56,989 bases of DNA, from assembly GCA_021372555.1 (NCBI GenBank), contig JAJFUI010000127.1:1-56989 (forward strand). The letters run 5' to 3'. The notes beneath the pieces are model-generated. The model had not been told where the DNA came from and did not search any database. It was given only the letters and a program-made list of their open reading frames with translations. Both the position numbers and the translations under genes were made by a program. This stretch comes from Planctomycetaceae bacterium (GTDB lineage: Bacteria > Planctomycetota > Planctomycetia > Pirellulales > Thermoguttaceae). Each line of letters begins with the position of its first letter. Position 1 is the first letter of the stretch. Shown here piece by piece: positions 35,665-44,470 of this stretch.

Positions 35665-36705
35665 ATGATTCGCGTCGGCATTGCAGGCATTGGTTTCATG
35701 GGCATGACCCATTATCTGGCCTATCAGAAGATTCGCGGCGTCAAGGTCACGGCCTTGTGCGAGCAAGACCCGAAGCGATTGGCTGGCGATTGGCGTTCGA
35801 TTAAGGGGAACTTCGGCCCACAGGGGCAGATGATGGACCTGAGCGGGATCCGACGCTACGCGGAGTTGGACGAGATGGTCGCCGACCCGGATCTCGACCT
35901 GATCGATATTTGTCTCCCGCCGGCGGCGCACCCGGGCGCGACCATCGCGGCGCTCCGCGGAGGCAAACACGTCTTTTGCGAGAAGCCGATTTCGCTGAAT
36001 CCGGCCGACGCGACGCGGATGGTCCAGACCGCGGCCAAGGCGGAGCGGTTGCTGATGATTGGACACGTGTTGCCGTTCTTCCCGGAATATCAGTTCGCGT
36101 ATCAAGCGATTACCAGCGGCAAGTACGGCCAACTGCTCGGCGGGCATTTCAAGCGGGTCATTTCCGATCCGCTCTGGCTGCCTGACTTCTACAACCCGGC
36201 GAAGGTCGGTGGGCCGATGCTCGACCTGCACGTGCACGACGCCCATTTCATTCGGGTGGTCTTTGGGATGCCCAAGGCGGTGCAGAGCATTGGCACGATG
36301 CGCGGGGAAGTGGTTGAGCGGTTCACGACCCAGTTTCTTTACGATCCGCCGCGGATGGTCACCGCCACCAGCGGCGTCATTGCCCAGCAGGGGCGGCCGT
36401 TCACGCACGCTTACGAGATCTATCTGGAAAAGGCCACGCTGCTGTTCGACTACATGGCGCTGCCGAAGCTTGGCGATGCCGTGACGCCGCTGACGGTGTT
36501 GACGTCGGATGGCAAGGCCATGCGGCCGAAGTTGCCCGGCGGCGATCCGACCGTGGCCTTTGTGGCCGAACTGGGCGAGGTAGTCCGTTCGGTTCGCAAC
36601 AACAAGCCGTCGCCGCTGTTGGCCGGCGAACTGGCACGCGACGCCGTAGTGCTTTGCCAAAAGCAGACCGAATCGGTGCGGAAGAGCCGCGCGGTGAAGG
36701 TGTAG
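35665..36705 (+). CDS. Gfo/Idh/MocA-family oxidoreductase
   Basis: A 346-residue NAD(P)-dependent sugar dehydrogenase-like protein. The Rossmann start IRVGIAGIGFMGMTHYLAYQ and the EKP motif (HVFCEKPISLNPADA) are clear; the C-terminal part has MLDLHVHDAHFIRVVFG. The start is ATG 35665 with GGAG upstream. Being 48 bp after rhaB on the same strand, it may act on rhamnose or a related sugar, which is inference. Planctomycetes have many paralogues with unknown substrates. Confidence 0.92.
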   Translation: MIRVGIAGIGFMGMTHYLAYQKIRGVKVTALCEQDPKRLAGDWRSIKGNFGPQGQMMDLSGIRRYAELDEMVADPDLDLIDICLPPAAHPGATIAALRGGKHVFCEKPISLNPADATRMVQTAAKAERLLMIGHVLPFFPEYQFAYQAITSGKYGQLLGGHFKRVISDPLWLPDFYNPAKVGGPMLDLHVHDAHFIRVVFGMPKAVQSIGTMRGEVVERFTTQFLYDPPRMVTATSGVIAQQGRPFTHAYEIYLEKATLLFDYMALPKLGDAVTPLTVLTSDGKAMRPKLPGGDPTVAFVAELGEVVRSVRNNKPSPLLAGELARDAVVLCQKQTESVRKSRAVKV

Positions 36706-37211
36706 CTGCCCGTCGGAGTCCACGCTGCCATCTAACGGGCAACACGCGGATCGACGCCTGAGCATGCGCACCGCCGCCGACCAGGCAGAGTGGCATTTTT
36801 GCTAATGTCCATTGGCTGGGTTGGGCGGGCGATTCTCGGGTAACGGTGGTCGTGGGGACGCGGACTCTTCGCGGCGATTCAGAAGGACAATGGCTGATGA
36901 ATTGCGTGCCTGGCGAGCAAGGGTCGGCAGTGCAACTGCCGACCCAGCTTAGCGTGCAACTGCCGCCCCAACTGAGCATGCAACTGCTGGCCCAACGGAG
37001 CGTGCAACTGCCGGCCCAACGGAGGCGGTTTCCGCATTCAATTCCCGGATGGCCCCCCACAGGGCCTCGCGTCCGCAACTGCAATCTCGGTGCATGGTAT
37101 CTCTTCCGCGGTCGCGATTGCCTGGGGCCATGGTTTTGCGGCCGGGCGTGACACGCGTTGAATAACACTTCCTGCGGCACCTATGATTCCTAGGAACCGG
37201 AGGGGAAAGCC
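36706..37211. other. 506-bp spacer with hairpin and 24-bp tandem repeat
   Basis: No gene is recognised. The notable content is a GGGTCGGCAG/CTGCCGACCC hairpin at 36921-36945 and four tandem copies of a 24-bp unit at 36930-37025, described separately. Confidence 0.5.
36930..37025. repeat. 24-bp tandem repeat, four copies
   Basis: Units start at 36930, 36954, 36978 and 37002, each beginning G/ATGCAACTGC and ending in AGC or AGG. The unit length is a multiple of three, so any frame reads an eight-residue repeat, but the open frames here lack start signals. The first unit contains one arm of the 10-bp hairpin at 36921-36945. Confidence 0.75.
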
Positions 37212-38099
37212 ATGTGGCGATGCCCAAGATGCGGCGAGCGAGTTGACGGGGGCTTCGATGCGTGCTGGAATTGCGGGGCGGCTCCTGGTGGGGCGGCGGG
37301 CGCCACTTTCGGCGCGCAGGCCCCAGCCCCTGAGCCGTTTGTTGACAAAGGTGAAGCAATGTCGAACGCAGCGATCCATGGTCCGGGCGAGGAGATCGTC
37401 GAGTTATGCTCCGCAGGGAATGTGACCGAGGCGGACAGTATCTGCGAGGTTTTGGCCGACGCGAGCATTCAGGCTCAGGTGGTCGGCGATATTCTGGGGA
37501 CGGCAGGTGGCGGGCTGCCGTTGGGTGAGACCATTGCGCCACGCGTCTGGGTCCACAAGGGCGATTTAGTCCGGGCGCGGGAGATTGTGGAGCGTTGGCG
37601 TGAGGAGTGTGAATCCGGGGAGAGAGACTTGCCCGAGACGGAGCCCGCCGCGACGGACGAAGAACCGGTCGAGGAGGATCTCAAAGGGCCGCTGCCCTCG
37701 GACGTACGGTTTCGCTTTCTGAATCAGGTGTTTTGGATCGGCGGCATGGTGTGCATCGCGATTGGCGCGATTTGGGCGTGGCAAAACTGGGCGGCGATTT
37801 CGCAGCATCCAGGCTTGGCCGATGGAAAACTGGAAGGCGCAGGGTACTCGTATGTCGTCGGTGGGAAGACGTATTACGCCGGCGCCGACAGTGGCCGAAA
37901 GATGCCGTCGCATGCACCGGTCTACTACGATCCGAAACGCCCTGTGTCGCACGTTGTCGGGCCGATTGCGCCACCCTGGCTTATCTTCGGCATCGCGATG
38001 AGCATTGGGCTTCTGCTGTGCTTCGTTGGGTACCAATTCCGGTGGCCGGCCGGCGTGCCGGTTCCGCCGGAGGATTCGAGCGGTGACGCGCGTCCATGA
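37212..38099 (+). CDS. Zinc-ribbon, DUF2007-like and membrane-domain protein
   Basis: A 295-residue protein with a good ribosome site (GGAGGGG). The N-terminus has a zinc ribbon (CPRCGERVDGGFDACWNC). Residues of about 60-125 (EIVELCSAGNVTEADSICEV and VWVHKGDLVRAREIVERW) match the DUF2007-like signal-transduction fold seen in many planctomycete and other proteins. Two helices (FWIGGMVCIAIGAIWAW and LIFGIAMSIGLLLCFVGY) bracket an external loop (GYSYVVGGKTYYAGADSG, then PVYYDPKRP) that looks like DUF3592. The role is unknown. The gene is convergent with the MgtE-like gene. Confidence 0.8.
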   Translation: MWRCPRCGERVDGGFDACWNCGAAPGGAAGATFGAQAPAPEPFVDKGEAMSNAAIHGPGEEIVELCSAGNVTEADSICEVLADASIQAQVVGDILGTAGGGLPLGETIAPRVWVHKGDLVRAREIVERWREECESGERDLPETEPAATDEEPVEEDLKGPLPSDVRFRFLNQVFWIGGMVCIAIGAIWAWQNWAAISQHPGLADGKLEGAGYSYVVGGKTYYAGADSGRKMPSHAPVYYDPKRPVSHVVGPIAPPWLIFGIAMSIGLLLCFVGYQFRWPAGVPVPPEDSSGDARP

Positions 38100-38160
38100 T
38101 CTGACGGACCGAGGATGGAGGCGGTTCGCGGAATCGGCTACTGCCGGCCAGAGGCTGCGC

Positions 38161-39189
38161 TCATCGCAGGAGCCAGGTGGCTAGGGTGAAGTAGCAGAAC
38201 AGCGTGATGATGTCGGAGACGGCGAGGACGACCGGGCCGGCGGCCAGATGAGGATTTAGCCGAAAGCGGTGGAAGAGGCTCGGCAGGGCAGCCCCAAACA
38301 CGGCGGCGGCGGAGACGCCGCTTGCGATGCCGCCGACGATGCAGGCGGCCAGACGCGGTTGCCAAAACCAACCCAGAGCCGCCAGACCGACCAGCGCGCC
38401 GGCCGCGCAGCCCAGCATGATGCCGGTCAGCAATTCCCGTCGCAATTTTCGGAAAATCGCGGCCCAAGACGGCGGGCTGCCGTGCAGCAGTTGCAGCGTC
38501 AGACTGATGGACTGAATGCTGACGCTTTCTGCCAGCGCCAGCACGACGGGGATAAAAAGCGCCAGTGCCACGGCGCTTTTAAGCTGATTCCGGAAAATCC
38601 CGGCCAAAAACGCGGCGGCGATTCCACCGCCGACGTTGCAGAGGAGCCAAGGGAAGCGGCCACGAAAGGCCGCGATCGGGCCGGGCTGCCTCGCCCGGGC
38701 CAAGTGAACGCCGATCAGTTGGAAGAGGTCGTCGCTTAGTCCGTTGCCGAGGTCGCGGAGCTCGTCGGTATAGAGCTCGACGTCGATTGCGCCTTGAAGC
38801 CGCCCCTGCGGATCGACGACGGGGAACGCCAAGAAGCGGTGCAGCACGAAGAACTCGCAGGCGTCCAGGACCGTGGCCTCGGCCGGAACGGCGATCACTT
38901 TTCGCAGCATGATGTCGGCCAACGGCGTATCGGGCGGGCTCAGCAGAAGCGCGCGCGAGGGAATGACGCCGCGGAGTCGCTCGTCGTCATCGACTACGTA
39001 GAAGTACACGATTCGCGGTGGCGGCGGCGCCTGACGCAACGTGGCGATGGCTTCGCGGACGGTTTGCCCGACGCGGAGCTTGGCGAGCTCCTTGCGCATG
39101 TGCCGCGTGACGGGGTCGTTGGAATTGATCTCTGCAATGGATGCCACGATCGGAAATCCGGATGAATGACCTGCTTCGGTCGCCGCCAT
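38161..39189 (-). CDS. MgtE-like magnesium transporter without the N-terminal domain
   Basis: A 342-residue protein with a CBS domain pair (about 40-165, with IVYFYVVDDDERLRGVIPSR and FLAFPVVDPQGRLQGAIDVE) and an MgtE membrane domain of five helices (ALALFIPVVLALAESVSIQS and NPHLAAGPVVLAVSDIITLF, with the pore-site aspartate). The superhelical N domain that gates MgtE in most bacteria is missing. The start ATG at 39189 is chosen; a TTG 33 bp upstream is possible. It lies 51 bp after the GT39-like gene stop on the same strand. Confidence 0.85.
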   Translation of the reverse strand: MAATEAGHSSGFPIVASIAEINSNDPVTRHMRKELAKLRVGQTVREAIATLRQAPPPPRIVYFYVVDDDERLRGVIPSRALLLSPPDTPLADIMLRKVIAVPAEATVLDACEFFVLHRFLAFPVVDPQGRLQGAIDVELYTDELRDLGNGLSDDLFQLIGVHLARARQPGPIAAFRGRFPWLLCNVGGGIAAAFLAGIFRNQLKSAVALALFIPVVLALAESVSIQSISLTLQLLHGSPPSWAAIFRKLRRELLTGIMLGCAAGALVGLAALGWFWQPRLAACIVGGIASGVSAAAVFGAALPSLFHRFRLNPHLAAGPVVLAVSDIITLFCYFTLATWLLR

Positions 39190-39240
39190 GCATGGCGAGT
39201 GCCTGGCGGCGTTATTCTTCAAGCATACTCTATGCGGCCG

Positions 39241-40791
39241 CTAAGCGCCCCAGCCCATGTATCGGGAGAAATCCGTGAGCCAGGAAGGCGTCCAGGGGTT
39301 CCAGGTGGGATAGCTGGCCGAGAGGACGGAAAACGCCAGCAGCACCAAGCCTAGCACGCGGGTCCAGCGACGCGGGGCCAGCAGGTCCGCAGCCGGAAGC
39401 ATCGAAAGCAGCCAGAGCGGCGCCAGCCAAAAGAGCCAGCGCAGACCGCTGGCAACGCCGCCGTAATTGTGGTCAACGTTTGGCCAAGCCAAATAAAAGG
39501 CGAGGACTGCGGCCGTAATGGCGGCGATTGCGGCGGCGCTCCATCGGAGGCGCGGATCGTTGCGGCGGAATAGCCAGAGGCCAACGCCCAGGACGCTCAG
39601 CAGCCAGACGGGCGTCAGGCTGAAGACGCCAGGGTGGCCCACGAGAACGTTGAGCGTGTAGATGCGAACTGACGGCTCGCCGCGGTCGACGCCCTTGGGG
39701 GCGTTCCAGTAGCTCTCGATTGTCCGGCCGCGGCAATCATAGGTGTAGTTGTACCAGTTCTCCGGGCCAGTGCCCTTCCGGTGCATGTAGGCTGGTTTCA
39801 ACGTGTGGTGAGCGATCCAATTGGTGCCGAAAAACGCCGCGACGACGACGAGGACGGCGGGGACGAACCCGAGGAGCGTGGGACGCGGGGCCTTGAGCAG
39901 CAACAAAAACGCGATGGCCGCCAACAACGCGAGTGCGGGCAGCTCGTCGGTCGCTGCCAACGCGGCGAACAGGCCGGCAAGGACGAAATAGCGGATCCGA
40001 CGCTCGCCGTCGAACCAAATCCGCACAGCGGCGTAGATGGCGGCGATGACGCAGACGGCGGCGGGCAGGTGATTGTTGACCGTGACCACAAAAGTGGTCA
40101 GGAAGGTGCCAAAGCAGGCTGCGGCCATGACGAAAATGCGGCCCCAATCAGTCTGGCCGAAGCGGTCGATAAGCGATGCCAGCAGGACGAAGTACGCAAG
40201 CATCGGCAACAGATTGAAAAGGACGAGCAACGTGCGGCCGATCTCGTAGGGATGCGTGCCGAGCGTCGCTCCCGTGAACTGATAGATCGGCCAATAGACG
40301 CCGGCGATCAGCGTTGGCATCAGCGGCGGCTTGCTCGAGTAGAGATGCCCGTCGTGCTTGACCATGTCGATCGTGTCCCAATTCGGCTGCTGGATAACGC
40401 GATCGATGGCGTACGGCGTGCCGGGGACTCGCATCTCGGGTTCCACCAATGCGCGGACCGTGCACCAGCGGCTTCGGTCATTGGCACTGAGGAAGGGGCG
40501 ACGGAGTCGCGCGGCGTCGAGCAACTGCCGCCTGGTTCGGTCGAGTTCTTTTTCCAGGTCGCTGCCAGAGACGCCCTGCGACTGCAACTCCCGCTGCTTT
40601 CGGCCCACCTCGGCGTCAACCTTGTTGAGCCGGGACTGTTCCAAGGCGATGGTGTTGACGGAATCGACGGCCAGAATGCGGCCGAGCATGGCCCCGGCGC
40701 TGATGGCGATGAGCAACAGGTAGACGCTCCAGCGAAGCGAGCGCGTCGCATCGGTGACGGTTGCCTGTCGATTGGGGGCGGGCTCGTTCAT
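39241..40791 (-). CDS. GT39-like membrane glycosyltransferase
   Basis: A 516-residue protein with a dozen or so hydrophobic helices. The first external loop follows helix one (SVYLLLIAISAGAMLGRILA), and YSSKPPLMPTLIAGVYWPIY is the sort of loop found in ArnT/PMT enzymes using polyprenyl-phosphate sugars. A charged loop with coiled-coil look (SRLNKVDAEVGRKQRELQSQ) precedes it. Start ATG 40791 overlaps the stop of the GT2 gene by 4 bp, so the two are translationally coupled. The acceptor is unknown. Confidence 0.8.
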   Translation of the reverse strand: MNEPAPNRQATVTDATRSLRWSVYLLLIAISAGAMLGRILAVDSVNTIALEQSRLNKVDAEVGRKQRELQSQGVSGSDLEKELDRTRRQLLDAARLRRPFLSANDRSRWCTVRALVEPEMRVPGTPYAIDRVIQQPNWDTIDMVKHDGHLYSSKPPLMPTLIAGVYWPIYQFTGATLGTHPYEIGRTLLVLFNLLPMLAYFVLLASLIDRFGQTDWGRIFVMAAACFGTFLTTFVVTVNNHLPAAVCVIAAIYAAVRIWFDGERRIRYFVLAGLFAALAATDELPALALLAAIAFLLLLKAPRPTLLGFVPAVLVVVAAFFGTNWIAHHTLKPAYMHRKGTGPENWYNYTYDCRGRTIESYWNAPKGVDRGEPSVRIYTLNVLVGHPGVFSLTPVWLLSVLGVGLWLFRRNDPRLRWSAAAIAAITAAVLAFYLAWPNVDHNYGGVASGLRWLFWLAPLWLLSMLPAADLLAPRRWTRVLGLVLLAFSVLSASYPTWNPWTPSWLTDFSRYMGWGA

Positions 40792-41744
40792 TGGCTGTGC
40801 GGCGGCGTGCGTTCGCTGATCGAGTAGCCCCGGCTCTCCGGAGCGTGGTACGCGATGAACAATTCGGCCAGGAAGCCGATCGACATCAACTGGCCGCCAA
40901 GCAGTAGCAGGGCCAGGGCACAGATTCCGGAAATCGTTTGGTCGAAGGGAACGACTTGAAGGCGGCCGAATCTCGACGTCGCCCAGAGCGCCGCCAAGCA
41001 GACGAGCCACAGCGCCCCGAGGCAGAACGACGCCAGTCCGACGGAGCCGAGCAGGTGTTGCGGACGCTGACCGAAGCCGGTGAGGAACTTGACGGTCAGG
41101 AGATCGAGAAAGCCTTTGACGATGCGGCTAACGCCATACTTGGAGTGGCCGAAGCGGCGGGGACGATGGTGGATCGAAATTTCGCCGACGCGGAAGCCGC
41201 GCGCCGCGGCCAGCACGGGGACGAAGCGGTGAAGCTCGCCGTATAGATGCACTTCGCGGAACACCTCGCGGCGGTAGCACTTCATGCCGCAATTGTGATC
41301 GTGCAGCCGGACACCGGTCAGCCAACTCACGAGCCAATTGAACCCGTGGGAGGGCAACACTTTGTCCCAAGGGTCGTGCCGAACCTGCTTCCAACCGCTG
41401 ACGACATCAAGGTCTTTTTCGATCTCGGCCAGGAAGCGAGGGATTTCGTGGGGGTCGTCCTGCAGATCGGCGTCGAGCGTCATCACTAGTTCGCCACGGG
41501 CCTGGTCAAGACCGGCACTGAGCGCGGCGGCCTTGCCGAAGTTTCGGCGGAATCGGATGCCGCTCGTGTGAGGATCGGAGGACGCCAACCGCTCGACGAT
41601 GGGCCAGGAACCGTCGGTGGAGCCGTCGTCGACGAAGATGATGTCCACGTCATAACCCTGGGCGACGGCCACCTCGGACAGCTCCTGGTGGAGCGTCTCT
41701 AGGCTTTCGGCCTCGTTGAAGACGGGAATGACGACGGAAAGCAT
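40788..41744 (-). CDS. GT2 glycosyltransferase, DPM1/GtrB type
   Basis: A 318-residue enzyme from the ATG at 41744. The GT2 core is MLSVVIPVFNEAESLETLHQ, the nucleotide-sugar site VDDGSTDGSW, the metal site LDADLQDDPHEIPR, and the catalytic region GMKCYRREVF. Two C-terminal helices (LLGSVGLASFCLGALWLVCL and ALALLLLGGQLMSIGFL) resemble DPM1/GtrB, which make polyprenyl-phosphate hexose. It would supply the lipid-linked sugar used by the following GT39-like enzyme. Confidence 0.9.
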   Translation of the reverse strand: MLSVVIPVFNEAESLETLHQELSEVAVAQGYDVDIIFVDDGSTDGSWPIVERLASSDPHTSGIRFRRNFGKAAALSAGLDQARGELVMTLDADLQDDPHEIPRFLAEIEKDLDVVSGWKQVRHDPWDKVLPSHGFNWLVSWLTGVRLHDHNCGMKCYRREVFREVHLYGELHRFVPVLAAARGFRVGEISIHHRPRRFGHSKYGVSRIVKGFLDLLTVKFLTGFGQRPQHLLGSVGLASFCLGALWLVCLAALWATSRFGRLQVVPFDQTISGICALALLLLGGQLMSIGFLAELFIAYHAPESRGYSISERTPPHSQ

Positions 41745-41824
41745 TCGAAGTCGCGAGCGAGTCGCGCTTTGTGCCGTGTAGGCGTATGTGTTGGGCGGGA
41801 CCGGGAAGGGCCGGGGGCTCGGGG

Positions 41825-42820
41825 CTACGCCGAACGACGGCCGATCACGGCGACGCCATATAGGATACCAGATATAGCTAGCTCCGACAGCAACCAAACC
41901 AGGCGAAGCAGGACCGACGCGACGAGCGCTATGCCCCCCGTCTGTGGCAGTAATAGCACCAGGGTTTCGGCCAGCACCGCTTCACGGACGACCGCGCCGC
42001 CGGGCACCAGCGAAATGAAACCTGCGACCGTGGCCAGGGCGACGGCGGCGGTGCAAAGGTGCAGTTCGGCCAGCGGGTTTTCCACGCCAGCGCCGAGCGA
42101 CCGGAGCACCGCCCAAAGGCTCAGACCAAGTATAGCCCACCCGACGGTGTTTAGGATCCACCCGATGGCGACGGTGCCGGCGCCGAGGTTCTCCAGCTTG
42201 GCGTTCGTGGCGGGATTGAGGCGGCCGGCGGTGAGGATGCGGGCGAGCCACTTGGCGATCGGGGGCAGCGTTGGCAGTCCCGCGGCGAACATCATGGCCA
42301 GTGCCGCGATGAACCAAACTTCCTGCTCGCGATGGACCCAGCCGACGACAACAGCTGCGGCCAAAAAGGCGCCGACGGCCATCATCGTCAGGGTTTCGAG
42401 GAAGATGCTGACGACGGCCAGGGGGGCCTCGACGCCGGGGCCACGGATGAGACCGGCCCGGAGAATGACGACCATCGCCTTGCCGGGCACGTATTTGCCG
42501 AGGTGGCCGATGTAGTACGCCCGGAGCGACCGCCCCAGGCCAACTTGCTGGCCCAGGGCGCGGAGCGTGCGGTGCCAAAACAGCCCGCAAAACAGGCTGC
42601 CCAACAAGTACAGCCCGCCGGACACGGCGAGCCAACGGTAGTCGAGCTGGAAGCGGTGCTGGCCGAGCTGGCCCCACCAGTCGACGATGCGGGCGCGGAT
42701 GAACCAGAGCACGAGGCCGACGATAATCAGCTTGATGGCGATGCCCAACCAGCGACGGCGAGCAGATCGGCTGCATGATTCGCGCGGCCGAGACGCCACT
42801 GGTTCGGGTTGTTGCGACAT
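41825..42820 (-). CDS. Flippase-like (LPG synthase TM domain) membrane protein
   Basis: A 331-residue protein with seven or eight helices and the family marks YYIGHLGKYVPGKAMVVILR and SLVPGGAVVREAVLAETLVL, of the lysylphosphatidylglycerol-synthase transmembrane (UPF0104-like) family. Members flip lipids or lipid-linked sugars. It is the first gene of the three-gene set on the minus strand, 80 bp before the GT2. Its role in moving the polyprenyl-linked sugar across the membrane is inference from context. Confidence 0.85.
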   Translation of the reverse strand: MSQQPEPVASRPRESCSRSARRRWLGIAIKLIIVGLVLWFIRARIVDWWGQLGQHRFQLDYRWLAVSGGLYLLGSLFCGLFWHRTLRALGQQVGLGRSLRAYYIGHLGKYVPGKAMVVILRAGLIRGPGVEAPLAVVSIFLETLTMMAVGAFLAAAVVVGWVHREQEVWFIAALAMMFAAGLPTLPPIAKWLARILTAGRLNPATNAKLENLGAGTVAIGWILNTVGWAILGLSLWAVLRSLGAGVENPLAELHLCTAAVALATVAGFISLVPGGAVVREAVLAETLVLLLPQTGGIALVASVLLRLVWLLSELAISGILYGVAVIGRRSA

Positions 42821-42958
42821 GCTGTTCCTTCGACCGGCAGACGCTCACTAGGGACTGCGAACCGCTGCACGGCGTGGCCACAAGCATACCTATGCGTGGA
42901 GAGGCCGGCAAGGCGACCGGGTCGGCGGCAAAGTCGTCGCAATTGGGAGTGTCGAGGG

Positions 42959-42964
42959 TATAAT
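42959..42964 (+). promoter_or_regulatory. Perfect TATAAT placed for a leaderless transcript
   Basis: TATAAT lies 7 nt before the ATG at 42972, with no ribosome site between. Start of transcription at the usual distance would put the 5' end at or next to the start codon. The -35 region (GTCGCA) is weak. Confidence 0.5.
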
Positions 42965-42971
42965 ACGCAGC

Positions 42972-43442
42972 ATGAACAGCCTGAGCATTTCTATCGCCGT
43001 CGCGGCCCTGGGCATCACGAGCAATTACGGCTGGCAGCCTGCGCCACAGGGGGGGACCGAATACATCATTCAGATTCCACCGGAATCGCTCGCGGCCCTT
43101 CGCGACGGTCAGGCGCTGGCGAGCGACGTGCGCCCGGAAGCGGGCGAGATTCGGTCGTTTCGGGTCGTGCTGGGCACGGGATCGCTCCCGCAGAGCACGC
43201 CGATGCCACGGAAAACGTCGTTGGTCGAGAGACCGAAGGTCGAGGCTGCTAAACCGCCGGTGGAGAAGCCGAAAGCAGAGCCAGCGGCGCCGAGCAAGAT
43301 GCCAGTCGAACCGGCGAAGCCGTGGCTGGCGATGACGTTGACGCTGTTCGGGCTGTTCGCGTCGCTGGGCGCGAATGTCTTCCTGGGTTGGGTTGCGATG
43401 GAGCTTCGCCAGCGATGCAGGGAGAAGATGGCCGTCGCGTAG
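42972..43442 (+). CDS. Exported or tail-anchored protein of unknown function
   Basis: A 156-residue protein with a weak N-terminal hydrophobic start (MNSLSISIAVAALGITS), a central acidic and proline-lysine-rich linker (KVEAAKPPVEKPKAEPAAPS) and one C-terminal helix (MTLTLFGLFASLGANVFLGW). No family is recognised. The section TEYIIQIPPESLAALRDGQ looks like a small folded part and occurs in other planctomycete hypothetical proteins as far as I recall. It may be transcribed without a leader. pyrF follows 67 bp later on the same strand. Confidence 0.75.
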   Translation: MNSLSISIAVAALGITSNYGWQPAPQGGTEYIIQIPPESLAALRDGQALASDVRPEAGEIRSFRVVLGTGSLPQSTPMPRKTSLVERPKVEAAKPPVEKPKAEPAAPSKMPVEPAKPWLAMTLTLFGLFASLGANVFLGWVAMELRQRCREKMAVA

Positions 43443-43509
43443 CGGGGCTTGTCGTCGCCGGTGTTTTGGGCTCAAATCGACGGCGTCTTTGAGGGAAAGG
43501 ACCGCCGAG

Positions 43510-44433
43510 ATGTTGAGCTTCGCTGATCGCTTGGACGCCGCCGTGCGACGTTGCCACAATCCTGTGCTCGTGGGGCTGGATCCCCGAGCGGAGAGCCTGC
43601 CGGAAGGGCTTCGGCCGAGCAGTGAGCGTCCGACAGTGGGGGAGACTTCGGCGGCGTTTGGGCGGTTTTGCCGCGGCGTGATCGATGTCGTGGCCCCGCT
43701 GGTTCCTGCCGTAAAGCCCCAGGCGGCGTTTTTCGAGCAGCTTGGGCCCAGCGGCATGATGGTTTTGGCCGAGGTGATCGAATACGCCCACGAGAACGGG
43801 CTCGTGGTGATCCTCGATGGCAAGCGGAACGACATTGGCTCGACGGCCGCGGCATACGCGGACGGGATGCTGGGAGCGGACGGCCAGAGCGTGTGGGGGG
43901 CGGACGCCGCCACGGTCAGTCCTTATTTGGGCGATGACAGCCTGAAACCGTTCATCGACGTGGCGGTGCGGCGCTCGGCGGGCATTTTTGTGCTGGTGAA
44001 GACCTCGAATCCCGGCGGCAAGATGCTGCAAGACCTCGTTGCTGACGGACGGCCGCTGTATCGGCACGTCGCGGAGTACGTCGAAGCCAGCGCGGCGGAG
44101 ACGGCCGGCTCATGCGGCTATGGAGCGGTGGGGGCGGTGGTCGGGGCCACGTATCCCGCTCAGCTTGTTGAGCTGCGGGCCGCGATGCCGCACACGTGGT
44201 TCCTCGTGCCGGGGTTTGGCAGCCAAGGGGGCACCGCCAAGGATGTGGCGGCCGCATTCGACTCGCAGGGCCGCGGGGCAATCGTCAACAACTCGCGCGG
44301 AATCATCTTCGCCCACGCGAGCAAGCGCTACGCCGAACGTTTCGGGGCCGCACGATGGCAAGAGGCGGTCGAGGCCGCGACGCAGGATATGATTGCCCAA
44401 CTCCGCGACGAGACGCCAGCCGGGCAGTTGTAA
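43510..44433 (+). CDS. pyrF: Orotidine 5'-phosphate decarboxylase
   Basis: A 307-residue type-2 (longer) OMP decarboxylase that makes UMP. LVGLDPRAESLP, the catalytic Lys/Asp motif ILDGKRNDIGSTAAAYADG and the late phosphate-binding region LVPGFGSQGGTAKDVAAAF with VNNSRGIIFA all fit. The start is ATG 43510 with AAGGA upstream; the frame is open to 43375. No other pyrimidine gene is nearby. Confidence 0.94.
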   Translation: MLSFADRLDAAVRRCHNPVLVGLDPRAESLPEGLRPSSERPTVGETSAAFGRFCRGVIDVVAPLVPAVKPQAAFFEQLGPSGMMVLAEVIEYAHENGLVVILDGKRNDIGSTAAAYADGMLGADGQSVWGADAATVSPYLGDDSLKPFIDVAVRRSAGIFVLVKTSNPGGKMLQDLVADGRPLYRHVAEYVEASAAETAGSCGYGAVGAVVGATYPAQLVELRAAMPHTWFLVPGFGSQGGTAKDVAAAFDSQGRGAIVNNSRGIIFAHASKRYAERFGAARWQEAVEAATQDMIAQLRDETPAGQL

Positions 44434-44444
44434 TACGAAGCCGA

Positions 44445-44466
44445 GGCGCTCAGTTTACGGAGCGCC
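44445..44466. terminator. Hairpin between convergent pyrF and the SbcC-like gene
   Basis: GGCGCTC (44445-44451) pairs with GAGCGCC (44460-44466) around an 8-nt loop in the 37-bp space between two stops. No T tract, so a weak bidirectional terminator at best. Confidence 0.4.
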
Positions 44467-44470
44467 GCCC

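Noticed and set aside
41982..43913. A 643-codon open frame on the minus strand
   Set aside because: It crosses the flippase-like gene, the membrane protein at 42972 and pyrF in wrong frames, and its composition is arginine- and proline-rich.
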